Positions 7,480 through 12,702 of a DNA stretch of 12,702 nucleotides are shown piece after piece. Positions within the stretch are counted from its first letter, which is position 1, and every line of letters starts with the position of its first letter. Position numbers and translations under genes: made by a program. The notes under the pieces were generated by a model. The model was given only the letters and a program-made list of their open reading frames with translations. It did not search any database and had not been told where the DNA came from. The stretch is from Candidatus Intestinimonas stercorigallinarum (GTDB taxonomy: Bacteria > Bacillota > Clostridia > Oscillospirales > Oscillospiraceae). The DNA lies in the NCBI GenBank assembly GCA_019115345.1, contig DXDV01000224.1:1-12702 (forward strand), read 5' to 3'.

Positions 7480-7636
7480 CCATGCAGTCATGACACTTCG
7501 CGCGCGCTGAGCGCACGACGCAGAGCCGGTTCCAGGCAGCCTCCCCGTCTCTTCGGCGGTGGTCCCATTCACGCCGCGCATCGGGCCTGCCGACCCTTCC
7601 CATCGCGTCGCTACCTGGCGCACCGCTCCTCTATTC
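7470..7636 (-). promoter_or_regulatory. Lysine riboswitch aptamer (L box)
   Basis: About 167 nt, the usual size. Minus-strand blocks match the lysine aptamer in order: AATAGAGGAGCGG (family AGAGGTGCG), then AGGTAG (loop-E-like strand), GGCGTGAATGGGAC then CGCCGAAG, and finally TGTCA, a small hairpin and GTGTGCTATTC (family GGAGGGCTATC). Helices: P1 GAATAG (7636-7631)/CTATTC (7475-7470); P2 GCGGTG (7626-7621)/CACCGC (7561-7556); P3 AGAG/CTCT plus CGG/CCG; P4 GTGCGC-TCA-GCGCGC (7516-7502, one G-U); P5 CATG-ACTG-CATG. The P2 loop carries GGCAG (7591-7587) and the P3 loop CTGCC (7539-7535), matching the kissing interaction of this family. A cobalamin aptamer was considered, but no B12 box is present. 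Identification is by eye; a covariance-model score was not available. Confidence 0.88.
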
Positions 7637-7717
7637 CTCATGTGATTGAGTTGTTTCGGCCGGGTCTTGCGCCCGCTGGGGCGCAGCGCCGGCATGGGGA
7701 CAAGTCCCGCTTTGACG

Positions 7718-7753
7718 AAGCTAATTTTATACCACGGCCCCTCGGCTTGTCAA
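7718..7753 (-). promoter_or_regulatory. Sigma70/SigA-type promoter of the kal operon
   Basis: The minus strand has a perfect TTGACA (7753-7748) and TATAAA (7731-7726) 16 bases apart; start near 7718. The TGA in the -35 box is the kamC stop codon, so the promoter overlaps the end of the preceding gene. It places the whole aptamer in the transcript. Confidence 0.8.
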
Positions 7754-9180
7754 ATATTTTTCGAGAATAATTCCATCAGCTCCGGCTCCAGCTCCAGAAG
7801 GCGGCAGACCCGCAGGGCGTCCCGGGGGCAGGGCTCCCCCGGCCCGGCCTCCACCAGGCGGTAATCCATGAGCCGGGAGAGCCGGTCCAGAGGGGCTTCC
7901 CCCTTCCGGATAGCGGCGGTGTCCAGGGCCCCCAGCCCGGCCACCCGGTAGTGCCGCCGGGCGGCGTCGGAGACCCCGTCGTAGTGGGTGGTCATGAGGG
8001 CCACGCAGTTGAGCCTGCCCAGGTACTCCGCCAAAGCCCTGGCCAGGGCGGCCCCCTCCCGGGGATTGGTGCCCCGGGCGAACTCGTCCAGAGCCACGCA
8101 GAAAAACTTCCCCCGGCCCTCCCGCAGCACCTCGCCCAGGGCGGCCACCTCGGCCCCGAAGGAGCTCAGGCCCCGCTCCACCGACTGCCGGTCGGCGCTG
8201 ATGAGGGAAACGCGGTCAAAAAGCGGGGTGGAGAAGGCCCCGGCAAAGGCGAAAAAGCCGGTCTGGACCAGCAGCAGGTTGAGGGTCAGGCTCTTGACGG
8301 TCACGCTCTTGCCCCCCATGTTGGCCCCCGTGATGACGGTGGTCCCCCGCTCCAGGGTGAGGGAGACGGGGGTGAAGCTCCCGCCCCGCTCCCGGAGATG
8401 GGCGGCCACCTCCGGGTGGACCATGTCCACGGCTTCCACCCTGGCCTCCCCCGTCAGCTCCGGCCGGCAGCAGCTCCACCGCCGGGCCAGCCGGGCCTTG
8501 GCCAGCAGCAGGTCCAGCCGCCCCACGGCCTCCATGGAGGCCAGGAAGGTCTCCCGCTCCCGCAGGAGGGCCTCAGTCAGCCGCTTCCGGGCCTCCAGCT
8601 CCAGCCGGTCCTCCCGCCGGACCAGCTCGGAGCGCCGGGCCATCAGAGCATCCCGGTCCTTCCCCTCCGTCTGCCGGAGCAGGCCCTCCACCCGGGCCTT
8701 CTCCGCCCGGACCGGCTCCAGGGCGGGCGCGAAGGCGTTCTCCACCGAGAAGGCGGGCAGCCGCCGCCCGCTGGGGTCCAGCAGGTCCAGACACCCCGTC
8801 ATGGGCCGGATCTCCAGCCCCTCCAGGGCGGGGACCCGGCCATAGGCCCGGGCCAGCCGCTCCAGGTGGAGGAGGAAATGCTTGACCTCGAAGAGCTCCA
8901 CCTCGTCCATGGGGGCGCCGGCCGGCCGCTGGAGGGAATTGCGGATGTCACGGAATTCGGAGAGGATATGGGCGATGCCGTCCAGAGCCGGTCCGGCGGT
9001 CTCCAGCAGGTCCCGGAGGGCCTCCACCCGGGAGAGCTCGGCCGCCAGCGCCCCCTCCTCCCCGGGGCCGTACCAGCGGGGGGCCCGCGCCAGGGCGTGG
9101 CCGAAGGGGGAGGCGGGCTCCAGCCGGGCCATGACCCAGTTGTAGCCCGTGTCCTCCCAAAGCCGCGCGTTGCCTTTCAT
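7750..9180 (-). CDS. kamC: Lysine 5,6-aminomutase reactivase ATPase, MutS-like
   Basis: 476 residues. It is a MutS-family ATPase that, as known for lysine fermentation clusters, acts with KamB to restore KamDE after its adenosylcobalamin is damaged, not in mismatch repair. ATPase motifs: Walker A GANMGGKS at 285-292 (K291), a signature region QSVERGLSSFGAEV (332-345), Walker B CVALDEFARGTNP with D365-E366, and the switch histidine H399 in TTHYDG. A helical, Arg/Glu-rich lever region lies at about 155-235. The N-terminal mismatch-recognition and connector domains of true MutS are absent, and 476 residues is far shorter than MutS. The ATG at 9180 has GAGGTG seven bases upstream and lies 34 bases after kamB. 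Its stop codon is within the -35 box of the next promoter. The name rests on family memory plus position beside kamB and kamDE. Confidence 0.88.
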   Translation of the reverse strand: MKGNARLWEDTGYNWVMARLEPASPFGHALARAPRWYGPGEEGALAAELSRVEALRDLLETAGPALDGIAHILSEFRDIRNSLQRPAGAPMDEVELFEVKHFLLHLERLARAYGRVPALEGLEIRPMTGCLDLLDPSGRRLPAFSVENAFAPALEPVRAEKARVEGLLRQTEGKDRDALMARRSELVRREDRLELEARKRLTEALLRERETFLASMEAVGRLDLLLAKARLARRWSCCRPELTGEARVEAVDMVHPEVAAHLRERGGSFTPVSLTLERGTTVITGANMGGKSVTVKSLTLNLLLVQTGFFAFAGAFSTPLFDRVSLISADRQSVERGLSSFGAEVAALGEVLREGRGKFFCVALDEFARGTNPREGAALARALAEYLGRLNCVALMTTHYDGVSDAARRHYRVAGLGALDTAAIRKGEAPLDRLSRLMDYRLVEAGPGEPCPRDALRVCRLLELEPELMELFSKNI

Positions 9181-9214
9181 GTTCCTTCACCTCGTCGTTC
9201 TGGTGTCGCGCGCA

Positions 9215-10228
9215 TCATGTGCGGGGCGTGTCTCCCTGCCCCACGTCCACCACCGGAACGTCCACGGCGGCCCGCAGGGCCGCCGCCAGGGCGGGGCCGT
9301 CCAGGTGCCTGCCGTAGGCCGACCAGGGGTTGGCGGCGACGGCCGCGATCCGCAGCCGCCGGGCCGCCAGCAGCCGTCCGCCGCAGCGGAAGAAGGTCTC
9401 GGCGGAGGTCCGGTCACAGAGGAAGTGGGTGGCGTCGGGGGCCGCCACGGCGCTGGGCGCGCCCCGGCGGGCCAGGGTCCGCAGCAGGGCGCTGGTGACG
9501 CCGCCCCCCACCCACAGCACGCAGTCCTCCCGGGGCAGGGACTGCCAGACCGGCTGTCCCCCCGGCTCCAGCGCCAGGGGAAGCCGCTCCCCGCCGGGGC
9601 GGAAGAGGGCGTACCGCCCCGTCTCCCCCGCCAGGGCGGCGCGGAGGGCCGGAGGCTCCGGCTCCGGCGCGGCGAAGAGCTTGCAGACGTGGGCGGTCTC
9701 GGCGGCGATGGCGGGGATGCCCCCGTCCATCGAGGCCCCGGCGCAGAGGATGGCGGCGGCCCCCGCCTCGGCTCCGGCCAGGGACCTGCGCCCCGCCGCC
9801 CCGTCGATGAGGACCCGGCGGGCCCCCAGCGCCCGAAAGGTCCGGGACAGGGGCCCCAGCTGCCCCACCGCCGAGGGCCCGGCCAGCTGGACGAAGCCGT
9901 CGCTGAGGGCCCGGAAAACCCCCACCTCCCCCAGCGGGGTCATCACGCCGGTGACCCCCTCCACCCGCAGGGTGACGTCGCACAGGGGGAGCATCCCCCG
10001 CGCGGTGGCGAAGAGGGTGCCGGAAGGGACCCAGAGCTCCGGCTTTTCGGTGCCGGTGACCACGTCGGTCCGCTCCCCGTCCCGGCCCACCGAGGTCAGG
10101 GCCAGGGTCTCCCCCGACAGCTCCTCCATGAGACGGCACATGGCGGTGGTCTTACCGGCGTTTTTGCACAGCCCAATGAACGTGACGGCGGCCGCCTCCC
10201 CCACCAGGGGGGCCAGCATCGGCGTCAT
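9215..10228 (-). CDS. kamB: Lysine 5,6-aminomutase reactivase subunit, P-loop protein
   Basis: 337 residues. It is the partner of KamC in reactivating the B12 enzyme KamDE. A phosphate-binding loop is visible near the start, G19-L-C-K-N-A-G-K26-T-T28, preceded by a hydrophobic beta strand (AVTFIG), followed at about 45-56 by TSVGRDGERTDV, which may be a switch or Mg-binding segment. The remainder is Ala/Gly-rich with a likely Rossmann-type region (ARRVLIDGAAGRRSLA) and a C-terminal NPWSAYGRHLDGPAL block. The ATG at 10228 has GGAGG eight bases upstream, preceded by a consensus promoter. It lies 34 bases before kamC and is probably co-transcribed with it. Assignment to KamB depends largely on context: P-loop protein of the right size immediately upstream of the MutS-like KamC in a lysine fermentation locus. 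Whether it hydrolyses ATP or GTP cannot be read from the sequence. Confidence 0.82.
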   Translation of the reverse strand: MTPMLAPLVGEAAAVTFIGLCKNAGKTTAMCRLMEELSGETLALTSVGRDGERTDVVTGTEKPELWVPSGTLFATARGMLPLCDVTLRVEGVTGVMTPLGEVGVFRALSDGFVQLAGPSAVGQLGPLSRTFRALGARRVLIDGAAGRRSLAGAEAGAAAILCAGASMDGGIPAIAAETAHVCKLFAAPEPEPPALRAALAGETGRYALFRPGGERLPLALEPGGQPVWQSLPREDCVLWVGGGVTSALLRTLARRGAPSAVAAPDATHFLCDRTSAETFFRCGGRLLAARRLRIAAVAANPWSAYGRHLDGPALAAALRAAVDVPVVDVGQGDTPRT

Positions 10229-10280
10229 GGCGCTCCCTCCTTGTCCTCTCCCTGCCTGTTCGCCCTTCGCTTCTCATTCC

Positions 10281-10316
10281 GCCCTCCATTATGGGGGGCG
10301 GCCCGGCAAATGTCAA
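10281..10316 (-). promoter_or_regulatory. Sigma70/SigA-type promoter of kamB-kamC
   Basis: The minus strand has a perfect TTGACA (10316-10311) and CATAAT (10293-10288) with a 17-base spacer. Transcription would begin near 10281, giving a leader of about 53 bases with no aptamer-like structure, so the reactivase is apparently not under the lysine riboswitch. It sits directly after a hairpin that insulates it from upstream transcription. Confidence 0.78.
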
Positions 10317-10317
10317 T

Positions 10318-10346
10318 GCCCGGCGGACCAAGCCGGTCCGCCGGGC
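10318..10346 (-). terminator. Hairpin after the truncated ATPase gene, probable terminator
   Basis: GCCCGGCGGACC (10346-10335 read on minus) and GGTCCGCCGGGC (10329-10318) form a perfect 12-bp stem around a 5-base loop, 26 bases after the stop at 10373. The following ATTGACATTTG is only weakly T-rich and is shared with the kamB -35 box, so termination efficiency is uncertain. Confidence 0.55.
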
Positions 10347-10372
10347 GTGAGCATGCTCGCGTCTCCCGGTGT

Positions 10373-11209
10373 TCAGCCCGCCTCCTGAGCCGCGTGCTCA
10401 AGCAGCTCCTTCGCCGCCCACTCCGCCGTGGCGTGGACCCGCCCAAAGTCCACGTAGGGGTTGTAGACCCGCTCCAGGTCGTCGTGCATGGCCTTGGCCT
10501 GCCCCAGGGAGGAGACCGCCTCCTCCACCAGGGCGGCCGACACCTTTTTGGAAAAGTTGAGCCTGCCCTTGTTCCGCCGCAGCACTTCCCGGTCGGCCAT
10601 GGCGTCCAGCCGCAGGCGGCGGTAGGGGCGCCGGGGCCAGACCACGCCGCACCCGGTGGTGACGAAGGCCAGGGAGAGCTGGGGGAGGAGCAGATGCTCC
10701 AGCCGGTCGGGGGCCATCGGAGAGGGGCAGGCCACCACGTCCCAGCCCGCCGCCAGGGCGCCGGAGAGGAGGTGGGTGAAGAGCAGATGGCCCAGGCCGT
10801 AGCTGTCCACCAGCTCATAGACCCGCCCGCACTGGCGCTCCACGGTGCCGAACTCCACCAGCACGCCCTTGTGGGTGACGGCGGAGAGGAAGCGCTGGCG
10901 CACGCGCCCCTCGCCGCCCCCCTTCCGGCGGCACTCCCGGGAGAGGATGCCCTTGGCCCGCCGGGCCATCTTGGCCTCCAGCTCCGGGGTCTGGACCAGG
11001 GCGGTGCGGTCGGCCAAGATCTCCGCCGCCGCCCGCAGGCAGCGGTAGGCCCGGGCATAGCAGTCCTTGTAGCCCGCCATGGCCCCCTCCAGCCTTTCCC
11101 GGACCGCTTTGAGGCCCTGGTGGTCGTAGCAGGCCCCCAGGTCCACGTACCGCTCCACCGCCCCCGGCAGCCGGGGCTCCACCACGTGGGTATGGTATCT
11201 TAAGGACAC
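10373..11209 (-). pseudogene. 3' remnant of a PRK06851-like two-domain ATPase gene
   Basis: The open frame is 278 codons from a GTG at 11209, but only the part from about 11190 (THVVEPRLPGAVERYVDLG) looks like the family. In PRK06851-type proteins this motif follows a first P-loop and a 'GTAPH' strand; here the P-loop half-domain, roughly 90 residues, is missing, and the sequence stops being family-like at the junction with the recombinase element. The second half is present: GRVRQRFLSAVTHKG, then a region where a second P-loop is expected but YGLGHLLFTHLL has no GK[ST], then LLLPQLSLAFVTTG, and a C-terminal helix FSKKVSAALVEEAVSSLGQAKAMHDDLERVY. The function of the family is unknown to me. 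No ribosome site precedes the GTG. It is most probably a disrupted, non-functional gene. The family assignment is from memory of the motifs and is moderately sure. Confidence 0.62.
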
Positions 11210-11250
11210 CTACTTTCTTTTGAAAAAGAAAGTAGGCAAAGAAAACTTTG
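11209..11250. repeat. Inverted repeats at the mobile element/chromosome junction
   Basis: CCTACTTTCTTTT (11209-11221) and AAAAGAAAGTAGG (11224-11236) form a perfect 13-bp inverted repeat around a 2-base centre, followed at once by CAAAG-AAAA-CTTTG (11237-11250). It is AT-rich in contrast to its surroundings and fills most of the gap between the recombinase stop and the broken ATPase gene. It could be a bidirectional terminator, a recombinase binding site or an interspersed genomic repeat. Confidence 0.8.
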
Positions 11251-11262
11251 ACCTGCTTCTTG

Positions 11263-12702
11263 TCAGAATTTCCAATAAATTTTGACCTCCTGCCGGCCGG
11301 TCTCCGCGTCTCGCTCGCCAATCTCGATCTTCTCGATCAGCATCACCGCCAGTTCCCGGGGGAGGGTCTTCAGCTCCAGCAGTTCCCGCGCCTTGGCCAT
11401 GGTCTCATCTTGGTTGCGGGGTTGCTCCCCCTGGGAGAGCTCCTGGTCGATCTGGGCCAGCCGCCGCTCCAGGCGGCTTTTTTCCGAGAGAAAATCCTGG
11501 TTCAACTCCACGAACTGCCCCTCGCTGAGCACGCCGGAGACCTTATCCAGGTACAGATTTTTCAGGGCCGCGCTCCGTTTCTCCAACTGGGCGGCGAGGG
11601 TCCGCTGCTCTGCCAGCAGGGCCTCCCGGTGGTCGTCCCTGGGCGGCGGGAGCTCCAGTTTATCCAGATTGTAGTACGTCTGGATGTAGTCCCGGATGCG
11701 GTGGGAGACCAGCTCGATCAGCTGGTCCAGCCGGATGGAGTGGCGGGTACACAGCTTTTTGGTCCCGCTGTCTGCGTAGAGCTTGCAGCGCAGATAATAC
11801 ACCTGCGCCTTCCCCTTTTTCCCATTTGACGTCTTGCTCATGGTGCTGCCGCAGTCCATGCACTTCACCAGGCCCGCCAGGGGGTGCACCATGCCGGTGC
11901 CGTCCTCCCGGGAGCGGATGTCCAGATTCCGCTGGACGGTCTCAAAGGTCTCCCGGTCAATGATGGCCTCGTGGGTGCCCTCCACCCGGAACCAGCGCTC
12001 CCGGGGCATGACGATCATGGTCTTGGATTTGTAGCTGGCCTTTTTGGTCCGCCCCTGCACCATGACGCCGGTGTAGATCTCATTGCGGAGGATCCGCCAT
12101 ACGGTATTCTTGTTCCAGAGGCCGAAATCCTGCTTGCAGAAGTGGTTGCTGTCCCAGCCCCGCTCCGCCTTGTACCGGGTGGGATTGACCACCCCCAGGT
12201 CGTTGAGCATGTGGGCGATGCTCTGCTTGCCGTGGCCCTCCAGGGACCAGCGGAAGATCTGCCGCACCACCTCCGCCGCCTCCGGGTCCACCAGGAGATG
12301 GCCCTTGTTGTCCGGGTCCTTCCGGTAGCCGTAGATGGGAAATCCGCCGATGTACTGCCCCTGCCGCCGCTTCATGTCAAAGACCATGCGGATGTTCTCC
12401 GACAGGTCCTCCAGATACCACTCGTTGATGAGTCCGTTGATCTGGCGGGCTTTTTTGTTGCCCTTGATCTCCGTGTCGGCGTTGTCGGCCACGGCAATAA
12501 ACCGGATGCCCCAGAGGGGAAACAGGCCATGGATGTACTTCTCCACCAGCTCCATGTCCCGGGTGAACCGGGACTGGCTTTTGCAGAGGACGATCTGGAA
12601 CTTCTTCTCCCTGGCCGCCTCGATCATCCTGTTGAAGTCCGGCCGCAGGCTGTCGGCGCCAGACCTGTCCTCGTCACAATAGATGTGATAAATGTCCCAG
12701 CC
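11263..12702 (-). CDS. Large serine recombinase (5' end beyond window)
   Basis: 479 codons are visible; the frame is open to base 12702, so the catalytic serine and true start lie outside. Such enzymes integrate and excise phages or conjugative/mobilisable elements between att sites. Visible in order, numbered from the window edge: the end of the resolvase domain with DEDRSGADSLRPDFNRM (residues 10-26) and the conserved SQSRFTRD (42-49, active-site arginines); the recombinase domain, with GFPIYGY at about 120-126 and the later motif TVWRILRNEIYTGVMVQG (200-217); a zinc ribbon with C281, C284, C306 and C318; then a coiled-coil segment rich in Leu/Glu/Arg at about 355-420 and a short C-terminal tail ending KIYWKF. 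All domains after the catalytic core appear intact. The gene is the last one before the chromosomal junction, the usual position for an integrase next to its attachment site. Confidence 0.93.
   Translation of the reverse strand, partial: GWDIYHIYCDEDRSGADSLRPDFNRMIEAAREKKFQIVLCKSQSRFTRDMELVEKYIHGLFPLWGIRFIAVADNADTEIKGNKKARQINGLINEWYLEDLSENIRMVFDMKRRQGQYIGGFPIYGYRKDPDNKGHLLVDPEAAEVVRQIFRWSLEGHGKQSIAHMLNDLGVVNPTRYKAERGWDSNHFCKQDFGLWNKNTVWRILRNEIYTGVMVQGRTKKASYKSKTMIVMPRERWFRVEGTHEAIIDRETFETVQRNLDIRSREDGTGMVHPLAGLVKCMDCGSTMSKTSNGKKGKAQVYYLRCKLYADSGTKKLCTRHSIRLDQLIELVSHRIRDYIQTYYNLDKLELPPPRDDHREALLAEQRTLAAQLEKRSAALKNLYLDKVSGVLSEGQFVELNQDFLSEKSRLERRLAQIDQELSQGEQPRNQDETMAKARELLELKTLPRELAVMLIEKIEIGERDAETGRQEVKIYWKF

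Larger units (their letters stand above)
7302..7749 (-). other. 448-base untranslated leader of the kal-kce-kdd-kamADE operon
   Basis: This gene-free stretch holds, in minus-strand order, a promoter, about 80 bases of 5' leader with small hairpins (GGGAC-TT-GTCCC and a GC-rich one), a lysine riboswitch aptamer, a terminator that shares a strand with the aptamer, a second strong terminator, a short GC-rich hairpin (GCCCG/CGGGC) and the kal ribosome site. I see no open frame with a ribosome site inside it. Confidence 0.85.
11191..12702. mobile_element. End of an integrated element carrying a serine recombinase (continues beyond window)
   Basis: The recombinase gene, the AT-rich inverted repeats and the abrupt start of a 5'-truncated chromosomal gene at about 11190-11209 together indicate one end of an integrated element. 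Only this end is visible, so neither the attachment core nor the element class (prophage, ICE, mobilisable transposon) can be determined. The exact boundary is uncertain by about 60 bases. Confidence 0.6.

Noticed and set aside
7470..7640. Cobalamin riboswitch, suggested by the B12 enzyme downstream
   Set aside because: No B12 box or GCCACTG-like core is present, while the ordered conserved blocks, helices and kissing loops fit the lysine aptamer.
7750..9180. DNA mismatch repair or MutS2 protein
   Set aside because: It lacks the mismatch-binding, connector and Smr domains, is much shorter, and sits beside kamB in a lysine aminomutase locus.
11263..12702. CRISPR array, tRNA or rRNA genes anywhere in the window
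   Set aside because: No spaced direct repeats and no tRNA- or rRNA-like sequences were recognised on either strand, including at the element junction where a tRNA target might be expected.

Overview
The window is GC-rich bacterial DNA with every recognisable gene on the minus strand. It reads as a lysine-fermenting anaerobic Firmicute, probably a gut Oscillospiraceae-type butyrate producer (Intestinimonas/Flavonifractor-like). This assignment is inference from GC content, gene content and Shine-Dalgarno and promoter style; no species can be fixed from the sequence.

Layout in transcription order (high to low coordinates): (1) 12702-11263, the C-terminal part of a large serine recombinase, i.e. 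the end of an integrated mobile element; (2) 11250-11209, a perfect inverted repeat at the element/chromosome junction; (3) 11209-10373, the 3' remnant of a PRK06851-like ATPase gene whose 5' part is missing at that junction; (4) a hairpin and a consensus promoter, then kamB-kamC (10228-7750), the two-protein reactivase of the B12 enzyme lysine 5,6-aminomutase; (5) a 448-base leader (7749-7302) with a second consensus promoter, a lysine riboswitch aptamer and two successive intrinsic terminators; (6) kal-kce-kdd-kamA-kamD-kamE (7301-1272), closed by an intrinsic terminator at 1196-1167; (7) a promoter and the 5' two thirds of an [FeFe] hydrogenase running off the window at base 1.

Together the genes encode the lysine fermentation route as far as crotonyl-CoA. 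KamA makes beta-lysine, KamDE makes 3,5-diaminohexanoate, Kdd oxidises it to 5-amino-3-oxohexanoate, Kce exchanges it with acetyl-CoA to give 3-aminobutyryl-CoA and acetoacetate, and Kal removes ammonia to give crotonyl-CoA. KamB/KamC keep KamDE active. The CoA-transferase, butyryl-CoA dehydrogenase and lysine permease are not in the window. The hydrogenase next door could dispose of reducing equivalents, but that link is only positional.

The most interesting part is the leader. The 3' strand of the aptamer's P1 stem lies entirely inside the 5' arm of the first terminator. Lysine binding should therefore block termination, giving a genetic ON switch that suits a catabolic operon and is opposite to lysine riboswitches on biosynthesis genes. 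A second strong terminator downstream is not explained by this model.
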